Assembly: GCA_028343845.1 (NCBI GenBank) | Contig: JAOLZO010000006.1 | Location: 31,208-95,207 of the forward strand | DNA: 64,000 nucleotides | DNA from: Verrucomicrobiota bacterium | Lineage (GTDB): Bacteria > Verrucomicrobiota > Verrucomicrobiia > Opitutales > Seribacteraceae | Direction of reading: 5' to 3' | Shown here: one piece after another, positions 17,301 through 24,776 of the stretch | Layout: every line of letters begins with the position of its first letter | Numbering within the stretch: position 1 is the stretch's first letter | Notes under the pieces: generated by a model | Database searches by the model: none | What the model saw: the letters and a program-made list of their open reading frames with translations, nothing else | Told to the model about the DNA's origin: nothing | Program-made: the position numbers and the translations under genes

Positions 17301-18455
17301 ATGAGCGCTGTAACTGAAGACAAGGTGGATCGCAAAGAAGGGAAGCGTTTCAAGTTGGTTGTCCGCTCCGCTGAGGAAGCGGTGCGTGTCATTCGGGAGA
17401 AACTTGGCGAAGACGCTAGGGTTTTGTCAGTCAAGCAGGTTGGAGGTGAGGGGCTTAAGCGCTTTATCTCTTCCCCCAAGCTTGAGGTAATTGCAGAAGT
17501 GCCGTCTCCGGATCAGCAAAGAGACGATGCGAATGCCTTGACCAATGCTTCCGTGGAGGAGGCCCCATCCGAAGCCGCGGAAGTGGGGCAGGCAGAGGCT
17601 CCTGCGCCTCCGGTTATCGAGGAGAAGCCGGATGGTGACGCTGCTACCCCTTCTGAGGGTCAGGACGGAGTAGGTTCTGCCGGCGAGACTGCGCGGATTC
17701 TTTCCAAGGCCGGGTTTGATCCTGCCCTGCTATCGGAAATCCAGTCATGGGCTGATTGGAGTAAAATCAACGAGTTGCCCTTGGCGGATGGCTTGAAGGA
17801 GATCACGATCGGTCTTTCGGATAGATTTCGTTCAACTCATTTGGTTCCAACAACCGATAAAATAGCCCTTCTGGGTGCACCTGGTGTCGGGAAAACGACG
17901 ACTTTGTGCAAATTTCTTGCTCATGAGGTGTTCATGAACAAGCGAACCCCTCATGTTCTCAAGGTTGAAAACGGTATCCCTAACCCGGATGACGCATTGA
18001 GGATCTTTTGCGAAGTCGTAGGGGTTACTCTTTTTCGGGAGGCTGGGAATCTGCCCGAAATAGGCGAATCGAGTCCTCTGTACTTGGATTTCCCCGGGCT
18101 TTCGCTCTCACATGTGGACGACTGGGTTGAAACCAAGGAGACCTTGGATCAATTGGACGTTCGTACCCGTGTTTTGGTTCTGAACGGTGCTTATGACCGG
18201 CAAGTTCTTTTGAAAAACATCAGTTCGGGAAAGCATCTTGGCGCCACTCACGTCGCCTTTACTCATTTTGACGAGTTGTCAAACTCTACGAAGTTGTGGC
18301 CCATCATTTTGCACTCGGGACTTTCTCCCATGTGCATATGCAACGGACAGAACGTGACGGGAGACTTTACGACGAGCGTTCTCAATCAAATGATCGCCAG
18401 AACTTTCCCTGAAGAGCTTTATTCTCGAGGTTTTGCCTCTTATCGCAGGGCCTAA
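17301..18455 (+). CDS. flhF: Flagellar biosynthesis SRP-like GTPase FlhF (degenerate motifs)
   Basis: FlhF belongs to the signal-recognition-particle GTPases and fixes flagellar position and number. The 384-residue product begins with the FlhF B-domain motif AVRVIREKLGEDARVLSVKQ, has an acidic Pro/Ala-rich linker (about 65-130), and a G domain with an intact P-loop APGVGKTTTL at about 191-200. The G3 motif, normally DTAGR, reads DFPGLS at about 263, and the G4 motif, normally TKxD, reads THFDE at about 321. This suggests weakened or altered GTP binding or hydrolysis. No flhG (minD-like) partner follows; a small membrane protein does. Confidence 0.88.
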   Translation: MSAVTEDKVDRKEGKRFKLVVRSAEEAVRVIREKLGEDARVLSVKQVGGEGLKRFISSPKLEVIAEVPSPDQQRDDANALTNASVEEAPSEAAEVGQAEAPAPPVIEEKPDGDAATPSEGQDGVGSAGETARILSKAGFDPALLSEIQSWADWSKINELPLADGLKEITIGLSDRFRSTHLVPTTDKIALLGAPGVGKTTTLCKFLAHEVFMNKRTPHVLKVENGIPNPDDALRIFCEVVGVTLFREAGNLPEIGESSPLYLDFPGLSLSHVDDWVETKETLDQLDVRTRVLVLNGAYDRQVLLKNISSGKHLGATHVAFTHFDELSNSTKLWPIILHSGLSPMCICNGQNVTGDFTTSVLNQMIARTFPEELYSRGFASYRRA

Positions 18456-18459
18456 GGGT

Positions 18460-18795
18460 ATGAACGATTTTGCGAAATTTTTCTTTTGTCTCTCCGGATT
18501 TGCTGGGTTTGTGATCTTTTTCTGCCTGGCCCTTTTGATCCATCGCGATCCTTCCTTAGCGCTCTTTCATGGCGGGGTGGGCTGCCTTTTGTTCGCTTTG
18601 TCAGGCCGCGCTTTGCTGGGGTTTGTTCTTAATGGCGTTGCAAACCGAGGGAGACCAGTTCCTCCAGCACCGGTTGCTGATGAAAAACCAGTTGAGGGCG
18701 AATCTGATATCCTGATGCAGGAAAAACTTACTGCAGCGCAAATGAGCGAGGCAGTTGCAAATCCCCAAAAGCCGATTGTGGAGGCAAAGGCTTGA
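18460..18795 (+). CDS. Small membrane protein of unknown function
   Basis: The 111-residue product starts at ATG 18460, five bases after the flhF stop, with AAGGG just ahead. Two membrane helices are visible (about residues 6-27 and 35-55), followed by a soluble Pro/Glu/Ala-rich tail (VPPAPVADEKPVEGE) that would face the cytoplasm or periplasm. I do not recognise a family. The position between flhF and the sigma factor gene, where flhG commonly sits, and the short spacing make it part of the flagellar transcription unit. A link to flagellar placement or motor function is possible but only positional. Confidence 0.65.
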   Translation: MNDFAKFFFCLSGFAGFVIFFCLALLIHRDPSLALFHGGVGCLLFALSGRALLGFVLNGVANRGRPVPPAPVADEKPVEGESDILMQEKLTAAQMSEAVANPQKPIVEAKA

Positions 18796-18812
18796 ATCAA
18801 GGAATTGTCTGA

Positions 18813-19637
18813 ATGAGCGCTCCTTTACCTAATGCATCCCAGGATGAATCCCTTGCTTCATCTCATGATCAAGGGCTCAAGCGAATGAAGCAGGCGGCCG
18901 AGCGATATCGCAAAGCGATGGCGAGCGAAAAAGATCGGGACCGTCTGATCGAAGATTATCTTCCCTTGGTGAAATCGATCGTTTCGCGTATGCGGCATCA
19001 TTTCCCGGATACCTATGAAACCGAGGATATGTACGGAATCGGAGCCAAGGCTCTTGTTGTTTCCGTAAATCAATTCAACCCGTCCAAGGGAAAATCTTTT
19101 GGAAACTATGCCGCATTGAGAATTAGGGGCGCGCTCCTTGACGAACTCAGGCGGATCGATTCTCTTCCCCGTGCGAATCGAGCTAAGGCCAGATCTCTTC
19201 AGGCGACCATTGCCGAAATGGAAGCCCGCAATAAGCGTCCGCCAGACGAAAAGGACGTCAGGAAGGAACTTTCCCTGTCACCTGCAGAATATGGAAAACT
19301 TTTGAAGGAAACCCAACCGATTACCTTTGTGCCAATCGATTCTTCAGTTGATCGTGGATATTCGGATGGCGAAGGTTTGCCTTTGACGGAAACCCTTTCC
19401 GACCCAACCGAGGAGACTGCCTTGGACAAGACGGAGAAGCGGGAGAAAGTCATTTTACTCCGTGATAAAATCAAGGGATTGCCCGAACAGCAGCAGAAAA
19501 TCTTGCTTCTTTATTACTACGAGGATCTCAAACTTTCTGAAATTGCGAAAATCTTTGGCTTGACCGAAGGGCGAATCAGTCAAATTCTTTCACATTCCAT
19601 TTTATCTCTGCGAACTCATTTTCAAAATCTAAATTAG
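18813..19637 (+). CDS. fliA: Flagellar sigma factor of the FliA/WhiG (sigma-28) family
   Basis: This 274-residue sigma factor directs RNA polymerase to late flagellar promoters in most bacteria. Region 2 is clear (LIEDYLPLVKSIVSRM, then a YGIGAKALVVSVNQFNPSKG segment and YAALRIRGALLDELRRIDSL, the FliA-typical region 2.4). Region 3 follows, and region 4 ends the protein with LPEQQQKILLLYYYEDLKLS and the helix-turn-helix ISQILSHSILSL. An AAGGA lies 9 nt before the ATG. No flgM anti-sigma gene is recognised in the window. It is immediately upstream of motA and motB. Confidence 0.92.
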   Translation: MSAPLPNASQDESLASSHDQGLKRMKQAAERYRKAMASEKDRDRLIEDYLPLVKSIVSRMRHHFPDTYETEDMYGIGAKALVVSVNQFNPSKGKSFGNYAALRIRGALLDELRRIDSLPRANRAKARSLQATIAEMEARNKRPPDEKDVRKELSLSPAEYGKLLKETQPITFVPIDSSVDRGYSDGEGLPLTETLSDPTEETALDKTEKREKVILLRDKIKGLPEQQQKILLLYYYEDLKLSEIAKIFGLTEGRISQILSHSILSLRTHFQNLN

Positions 19638-19652
19638 AACTAAAATTAAGAC

Positions 19653-20513
19653 ATGCTTCTCGCTATAGGAATATTAATCGTTTTTGGAGCCTGTGCTGGA
19701 GGTTTCGTCATGGCAGAAGGTGATCTGCGGATGCTCTATCACCCCGGGGAAATCGTTATCATCGTCGGTATAGGCCTTGGTATTCTTGTCGTATCCAGTC
19801 CAAAGAGCGTTCTCTTGGGATTGAAGAGCGACATCACGAAGGCCTTCAAGGGAGGGATTGCAAACCAGGGTAAGTTTATTGATTTGCTGGTCTTGCTTTA
19901 CGAATTGTTCATGCTTGGCAGGAGGAAGGGCACCCCGGCCTTGGACGAGCATGTCAGTGATCCCCAGAACAGTACCATCTTTACCAAATACCCTTCTTTT
20001 CTCAACGACAAGGGATTAGTGGAGTTTCTATGTAATTCCCTGAGGCCCATCGTTGACGGTCGATGCAAACCTGCTGAGATAGGCGGGATTCTTGCCGCCG
20101 AATTGCAAAGTCGGGAAGCGGAGGCCGGCCGATCGGTCAAGGCTGTTGCCATGATTGCCGATGCGTTGCCCGGAGTTGGGATCGTGGCCGCGGTTCTTGG
20201 AATCATCAACACCATGTCCGATCTTTCCGATCCTGAAACAGTTGGTGCAAAAGTTGCGGCCGCCTTGAGCGGAACCTTCTTGGGGATTTTCTTGGCCTAC
20301 GGAATTGGTGTTCCCGTTACCCAGCTTATCACTCTTAACCAAACTCAGGAATTTCTTTATTATCATATCGTTCAAAGGTCCGTTTCTGGCTTTGCGACCG
20401 GGTTGTCCCCCATCATGGCGGTAGAAATCGGCCGCCGTTCCCTTGACAAGCAAATTCAGCCTTCCGCTGATGAACTTGAAGAAAAGTGCAAGGACGCGGC
20501 TAAGGGAGCCTGA
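19653..20513 (+). CDS. motA: Flagellar stator protein MotA
   Basis: MotA is the pentameric stator ring subunit that contacts FliG. The 286-residue product has four membrane helices, the conserved motif IADALPGVGIVAAVLGIINT in the third helix region (with the proline important for proton-coupled motion in other species) and a large cytoplasmic loop (about 60-165) with the charged residues that contact FliG. It is followed by motB, as usual. Confidence 0.94.
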   Translation: MLLAIGILIVFGACAGGFVMAEGDLRMLYHPGEIVIIVGIGLGILVVSSPKSVLLGLKSDITKAFKGGIANQGKFIDLLVLLYELFMLGRRKGTPALDEHVSDPQNSTIFTKYPSFLNDKGLVEFLCNSLRPIVDGRCKPAEIGGILAAELQSREAEAGRSVKAVAMIADALPGVGIVAAVLGIINTMSDLSDPETVGAKVAAALSGTFLGIFLAYGIGVPVTQLITLNQTQEFLYYHIVQRSVSGFATGLSPIMAVEIGRRSLDKQIQPSADELEEKCKDAAKGA

Positions 20514-20545
20514 TAACCATCCCTTTCGACGCTTTCCCGATAATC

Positions 20546-21355
20546 ATGGCATTCCGATCCAAGCTTGATTCAGCTAAGAAAAAGTCAACGTTCCACGCTG
20601 GAGCTTGGAAAGTTGCTTATGCTGATTTCGTAACGGGCATGATGTCTCTTTTTCTCGTTCTTTGGATTTTGTCGCAGGATGAGGAGGTTATTATTGCCAC
20701 CACTCGTTTTTTCAGGGATCCATACAAGGCTGGTGTTCCTAAGTCAACGCCCGTTGAGCAGAAAGACGCGAGGCCTGGCAGCATGGTGGATCAGATCGTA
20801 GGCCGTTCAGACACGACTATGCGTAATACGAACGACTCGACCTCCATCGATATCGATGTCTTGCACCGTATTGCTCAGGATTGGTACAAGCGCTTGAGAT
20901 TGCACCAGATAGATGATGAAACCATCCAGATCGAGGCCACTACGGACGGGATCAAGGTAACTCTTTTTTATGGGGACGAAAAGCCCTTGTTTGAGAAATC
21001 CTCTGAAAAGCTTACCGACCATGGTAAAAAGGTCATGCAAAAAATGTCCTGGTTGCTCTCCCAGCATGTGTTGGTTTTTCGCGTTGATTCGCATTCCAAT
21101 CATTTGGCTGAGGGGAGGGGAGTTGAGTCTGAAATTAGTGCGTGGGATATGTCCCTTGCCCAAGGGACTGAGGTCACGGACGCTCTTTTCCATTATTCCG
21201 GTGGGGAGTTGGCTGAGAAACTGGAACGAATTACCGGACATGGATTAACCAAGCCTAACAAGATTCGTTATCCCAATCAGCCTGCCAAGAACCGTCGTGT
21301 GGAGCTTAGTCTGGTTTTGGACATGAGCAAAGAGGACTTGCAGCAGTTTAAGTGA
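20546..21355 (+). CDS. motB: Flagellar stator protein MotB
   Basis: MotB anchors the stator to peptidoglycan. The 269-residue product has the family amino terminus with the essential membrane aspartate at residue 27, in AWKVAYADFVTGMMSLFLVL, consistent with an ion-conducting stator. After a plug/linker region comes an OmpA-like domain (about 140-265). In that domain the usual GHTD reads DSHSN, and the LS-x2-RA region reads MSLAQGTEV, so two peptidoglycan-contact residues are changed, while NRRVEL at the end is conserved. It is followed by a sigma-54 promoter that starts a new unit. Confidence 0.92.
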   Translation: MAFRSKLDSAKKKSTFHAGAWKVAYADFVTGMMSLFLVLWILSQDEEVIIATTRFFRDPYKAGVPKSTPVEQKDARPGSMVDQIVGRSDTTMRNTNDSTSIDIDVLHRIAQDWYKRLRLHQIDDETIQIEATTDGIKVTLFYGDEKPLFEKSSEKLTDHGKKVMQKMSWLLSQHVLVFRVDSHSNHLAEGRGVESEISAWDMSLAQGTEVTDALFHYSGGELAEKLERITGHGLTKPNKIRYPNQPAKNRRVELSLVLDMSKEDLQQFK

Positions 21356-21361
21356 ATTAGG

Positions 21362-21378
21362 TGGTACGGGAATTGCTT
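21362..21378 (+). promoter_or_regulatory. Sigma-54 promoter before the 89-aa orphan gene
   Basis: TGGTACGGGAATTGCTT has the invariant GG at 21363-21364 and GC at 21375-21376 with exactly ten bases between, matching TGGYAC-N5-TTGCW. The predicted +1 is about 21388, one base before the ATG at 21389, so the message would be leaderless. Confidence 0.8.
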
Positions 21379-21388
21379 ATTTGTATAT

Positions 21389-21658
21389 ATGGAAAGTTAT
21401 CTTACAGGGCGCGGGGATTCTTCAGGAAACGCATTGCCTTCCTCGGATGACGATGAATTTCGTTCCTACTTGGAGGATGCGCCTAAGCAGGTTATTTCAC
21501 CTGCCGAGCAAAATATAAGCGAGGATGAGCAGGTTGAGGTCGTTTACGACGAGGCCAATTGCCCAAAGGTTGAGGTGGTTACGAGCGAGGGGAAACCCCG
21601 TCGAATCGTAATTCATCTCCCTGATGGAAAGTTGCTTGAGATTTCCTGCGAGTATTAA
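21389..21658 (+). CDS. Orphan 89-residue acidic protein under sigma-54 control
   Basis: The product is 89 residues with a long acidic, probably disordered amino-terminal half (SSDDDEFRSYLEDAP, ISEDEQVEVVYDE) and a compact carboxy-terminal part with two likely beta strands (CPKVEVVTSEGKPRRIVIHL and a GKLLEISCEY end), including two cysteines. I do not recognise a family; it lacks the FlgM signature. It has its own sigma-54 promoter and no ribosome-binding site. Its place between motB and the rod genes, with the same type of promoter as flgB and flgF, makes a regulatory or assembly role in the flagellar pathway plausible, but this is inferred from position alone. Confidence 0.65.
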   Translation: MESYLTGRGDSSGNALPSSDDDEFRSYLEDAPKQVISPAEQNISEDEQVEVVYDEANCPKVEVVTSEGKPRRIVIHLPDGKLLEISCEY

Positions 21659-21692
21659 GGCTTTCTGAACCTCTGAGCCTTTCTGACAGGCT
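21657..21692 (+). other. Mutually exclusive short hairpins between orphan gene and flgF promoter
   Basis: AGCCTT at 21676-21681 can pair either with AAGGCT at 21657-21662 (13-base loop) or, through AGCCT, with AGGCT at 21688-21692 (7-base loop). The T-rich stretch that follows (about 21699-21708) is a few bases away from the second hairpin, so a weak terminator or attenuator is possible. The stems are only 5-6 bp. Confidence 0.3.
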
Positions 21693-21707
21693 TATCCCTT
21701 TATTTTT

Positions 21708-21724
21708 TGGCGCGTATTTTGCTT
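21708..21724 (+). promoter_or_regulatory. Sigma-54 (-24/-12) promoter of flgF
   Basis: TGGCGCGTATTTTGCTT has the invariant GG at 21709-21710 and GC at 21721-21722 with ten bases between. The predicted +1 is about 21734, one base before the GTG start of flgF at 21735, implying a leaderless transcript for the rod/ring operon. Confidence 0.82.
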
Positions 21725-21734
21725 TCACGAACGC

Positions 21735-22496
21735 GTGAATTTGTCTTTATACGAGAACGCATCGGCGCTACGGGGGCTTGAGCAATACCAAAACGTCATA
21801 GCAAACAACATTGCGGCCAGTCACGTAGCCGGCTTCAAGAAAGTCGCCGTTAGCTTCGAGGCAGTGGAAGGCGGGGAGATTGCGCGAAGCACGCATGACA
21901 AACTCAAAAACGAGATGCCAGGTTCCTTTCCGGTAATGAAGAACCAGGTCGACTACCATGAGGGGGAGCTTCGCGAAACCAACAACCCGATGGACTTGGC
22001 TTTGAGGGGGGACGGTTTCTTTGCCTTGATGAATGAAAATGGTGATTCCGTTTACACCCGGGACGGTCAGTTTTACGTTAATTCGCAAGGCGAGATGGTA
22101 AACAGCATGGGGCATCAATTTTCCGATGTGGGTGGCGGAGTGATTCAAACTATCCCCGGTGGCGGCGATTTGACGATAGACAAGGAAGGCCAGATTTTTC
22201 AAAACGGACAAACCGTCGGTCAAGTCGGCGTTTTCGTTTTCGAGAATCCGTTGCTCGATCTACAGAAGGTCGGAGGCGGGTTTGTAGCCAAGGAGGCCGA
22301 GACCGCTCCTGAGGCCGCCGAAGCTCAGCAGTTTACTATCATGCAGGGGTACTTGGAAAGCAGCAATGTTTCGGCGATCGAGGAAATGATCGGTTTGATC
22401 GAAGTTTCCCGAGCTCATGAGGCGAATCAAAAGATGATACAGACTTTCGATCAGAACATAGGCAAGGCCATCGGGACGCTCGGTCAGACTCAGTAA
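21735..22496 (+). CDS. flgF: Flagellar basal-body rod protein FlgF
   Basis: FlgF is a proximal rod protein. The 253-residue product has the rod amino terminus NLSLYENASALRGLEQYQNV and NNIAASHVAGFKKVAVSFE, the PMDLALRGDGFFALMNENGD motif and a YTRDGQFYVNSQGEMVNSMG segment shared by FlgE/F/G proteins, and the D0 carboxy terminus IGLIEVSRAHEANQKMIQ. It begins with GTG 21735; homologues start at the same position relative to the LSLY motif, so the absence of a leader is not explained by a wrong start. flgG follows after 18 bases. Confidence 0.9.
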   Translation: MNLSLYENASALRGLEQYQNVIANNIAASHVAGFKKVAVSFEAVEGGEIARSTHDKLKNEMPGSFPVMKNQVDYHEGELRETNNPMDLALRGDGFFALMNENGDSVYTRDGQFYVNSQGEMVNSMGHQFSDVGGGVIQTIPGGGDLTIDKEGQIFQNGQTVGQVGVFVFENPLLDLQKVGGGFVAKEAETAPEAAEAQQFTIMQGYLESSNVSAIEEMIGLIEVSRAHEANQKMIQTFDQNIGKAIGTLGQTQ

Positions 22497-22514
22497 TTTC
22501 AACTATTAAAAAAT

Positions 22515-23297
22515 ATGAATCTCTCTCTTTATTCTGGCGCAACTGGGATGCAAGCCCAGCAACTCAATCTTAACGTTATTTCAAATAACATAGCTAACGT
22601 TAACACAACCGGTTACAAAAAGAACAAGATCGAGTTTCAGGATCTTCTCTACCAAAACCCTCGTCAGGCGGGAGGTCAAACGGGAGCCGGAAACGTTATT
22701 CCAACCGGAGTCGAGATGGGTAACGGGACCAAAGTGGTTTCAACTGCAAAGATTTTCACGCAAGGTCAACTTACTCAAACCAGTGAAAAAATGGACGTTG
22801 CCATTGACGGCATAGGCTTTTTCCAAGTCGAGCGTCCGGACGGAACCGAGGCGTATACCCGTGACGGGGCGTTCAAGGTTGGTCCTGATGGCCAAATTAC
22901 CACCGCCGATGCCTTGCCTCTGGCCGCAGGTCTTCAAATAGATCCTGAGGTAACCAACGTTTTCGTTTCTCCGACTGGAGAGGTTTCCGTCGAGACCGCC
23001 GACGGAACTCAAATTATCGGTCAGCTTGAGCTGGTCCGATTTCCCAATCCCGCCGGGATGAAGGCTATGGGAGGAAATTTGTTCATAGAAACCGAAGCAA
23101 GCGGTGCTCCTGAAATCGGTGCTCCTGGCGAAAACGGTTTCGGCGTTTTGCAACAAGGTTATCTCGAAATGTCCAACGTCAACGTTGTGGAAGAGATGGT
23201 AAACATGATCATTGCCCAGCGCGCTTACGAAATTAATTCGAAATCGATCCAGACTTCCGACGACATGCTTGCCAGAGTCAATCAATTGAAGAGATAA
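22515..23297 (+). CDS. flgG: Flagellar distal rod protein FlgG
   Basis: FlgG forms the distal rod. The 260-residue product is a typical-length FlgG with SNNIANVNTTGYKKNKIEFQ, the DLLYQNPRQAGGQTGAGNVI segment characteristic of FlgG, MDVAIDGIGFFQVERPDGTE and the carboxy terminus MVNMIIAQRAYEINSKSIQT. It follows flgF and precedes flgA in the common flgFGAH order. Confidence 0.95.
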   Translation: MNLSLYSGATGMQAQQLNLNVISNNIANVNTTGYKKNKIEFQDLLYQNPRQAGGQTGAGNVIPTGVEMGNGTKVVSTAKIFTQGQLTQTSEKMDVAIDGIGFFQVERPDGTEAYTRDGAFKVGPDGQITTADALPLAAGLQIDPEVTNVFVSPTGEVSVETADGTQIIGQLELVRFPNPAGMKAMGGNLFIETEASGAPEIGAPGENGFGVLQQGYLEMSNVNVVEEMVNMIIAQRAYEINSKSIQTSDDMLARVNQLKR

Positions 23298-23300
23298 CCA

Positions 23301-24131
23301 ATGCGTACTTTATTGAGTTTTTGCCTGTTTGCTTCCGCTTTTTCGGCGGCAGCCGATATCGGTCGCTTTATCGAACCGATTCAGGTAGCCCCCAAAGCCA
23401 CTGTTCCCAGCGTTCGGTATGTGGTAAAATCTTCCGCCTTCGTTTCTCCGCATGCGGCCGGTCCCAAAACACAGGAAGCTGCACCGATTGCCGATTCTAT
23501 ACTCATAGACAGGCAATTAATTGAAAAGCGTCTTGGCGAAGCCCTGGCTCATCGATTTCAGGCAACTGGACGAATTTCCGCATTCCTTACCAGGGAGTGG
23601 GTCAACTGTCCTTCCAGTTCCGGTTTTATTGTAAAAATAAAGGATTGCTCCCCGGATGAACTAACTCCGAGCACCTTTGTTCGTTTCAGTATTTGGGATC
23701 AAGGCAAGGAATTGGGCAGGTTCGCCGAACCCATCCGCATGGCCCATTTTGTCGAAGTGTTTTACTCGAAGGCTCCTCTTGCCAGGGGTACGCGCTTGGG
23801 CTTGTCCAATCTTTCCACCCGCCTCGTAGACATTCTTAAGCAACATGCCGGATCCGTTCCCTCTCAGTCCCGGTTGTCCGGTTATCAACTCGATTCGAAC
23901 GTCAAGGCCAACAGTCCCCTTAAGTGGAGTAACTTGTCCAAGGTCGTCCTGGTTAAGAAAGGGCAAATCGTGGATGTCTTCGCATCGGGTAACGGAATTT
24001 ACGTCACCATGAAGGGCATGGCTCTGAACGATGGCGTCGAGGGTGGGAACGTAATCGTGAGGAATCTCTCTTCCGATAAGGAATTTCCCGCTAAAGTACT
24101 TAATGAAAACAGCGTAAAGGTACATCTCTGA
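23301..24131 (+). CDS. flgA: Flagellar P-ring assembly chaperone FlgA
   Basis: FlgA is the periplasmic chaperone for P-ring (FlgI) assembly. The 276-residue product has an amino-terminal signal peptide (LLSFCLFASAFSAAADI) and a carboxy-terminal SAF/ChapFlgA domain with VVLVKKGQIVDVFASGNGIY, TMKGMALNDGVEGGNVIVRN and FPAKVLNENSVKVHL. Neighbouring flgH and flgI encode the L and P rings, so the context matches. Confidence 0.88.
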   Translation: MRTLLSFCLFASAFSAAADIGRFIEPIQVAPKATVPSVRYVVKSSAFVSPHAAGPKTQEAAPIADSILIDRQLIEKRLGEALAHRFQATGRISAFLTREWVNCPSSSGFIVKIKDCSPDELTPSTFVRFSIWDQGKELGRFAEPIRMAHFVEVFYSKAPLARGTRLGLSNLSTRLVDILKQHAGSVPSQSRLSGYQLDSNVKANSPLKWSNLSKVVLVKKGQIVDVFASGNGIYVTMKGMALNDGVEGGNVIVRNLSSDKEFPAKVLNENSVKVHL

Positions 24132-24132
24132 T

Positions 24133-24774
24133 ATGACTAAAACACTCTTGCTTGCCTTATTTTCGGTTCCCTTTTTAACCTTGTCCGAGGTTGATGCAGT
24201 ATCCCTTTGGATGAAGAGCACAAATCACCAGAAGGGTCTTTACGTCGGCAAACGGGCTTACGCCATAGGAGACTTGATCACGATTGACGTAGCGGAGAGC
24301 TCCTCCCTTGCCGCATCACAGAACTCTGCCCGTAATCGTCAGTCTCAAGTGGAAAACGCGGTTAAGCAATTCCTGTTTGCGAACAGCAACATGGGTAAGC
24401 ACAACGGCGGTCTTCCCGGCACGGAGATCGAAACGAAAAGCAGTAACAAGGGTGGTGGTTCCATTGCGAATACGCAAAATCTCAAGGGTCGAGTGAGCGT
24501 AGTCGTTATTGACGCTTTGCCCAATGGCGTACTCGTGGTCGAAGGCGCCCGGATGATTACTTTTTCCGGGGAAAGTTATTACATGGTTCTTAAGGGAATG
24601 GTTCGAAAGGAGGATATCGGTTTTGGTTTTAAGGACGGATTGAGATACCGAAATATCGTTTCCTCTCAATATATTGCCGACGCTCAAATCGAGTTCGTTT
24701 CAAAGGGTAGCCTGAACGATGCCCAAAAGGAAAGTTGGTATCAGAGACTTGCTTCCATCGTAAATCCATTTTGA
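24133..24774 (+). CDS. flgH: Flagellar L-ring protein FlgH (no lipobox)
   Basis: FlgH forms the outer-membrane L ring. The 213-residue product has a signal sequence (LLLALFSVPFLTLSEVDA) and the FlgH core: SLWMKSTNHQKGLYVGKRAY, AIGDLITIDVAESSSLAASQ, NLKGRVSVVVIDALPNGVLV and YIADAQIEFVSKGSLNDAQK. Enteric FlgH is a lipoprotein; here no cysteine occurs anywhere in the protein, so lipid anchoring is not possible. The usual GxxF-type core is otherwise complete. Confidence 0.88.
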   Translation: MTKTLLLALFSVPFLTLSEVDAVSLWMKSTNHQKGLYVGKRAYAIGDLITIDVAESSSLAASQNSARNRQSQVENAVKQFLFANSNMGKHNGGLPGTEIETKSSNKGGGSIANTQNLKGRVSVVVIDALPNGVLVVEGARMITFSGESYYMVLKGMVRKEDIGFGFKDGLRYRNIVSSQYIADAQIEFVSKGSLNDAQKESWYQRLASIVNPF

Positions 24775-24776
24775 TT

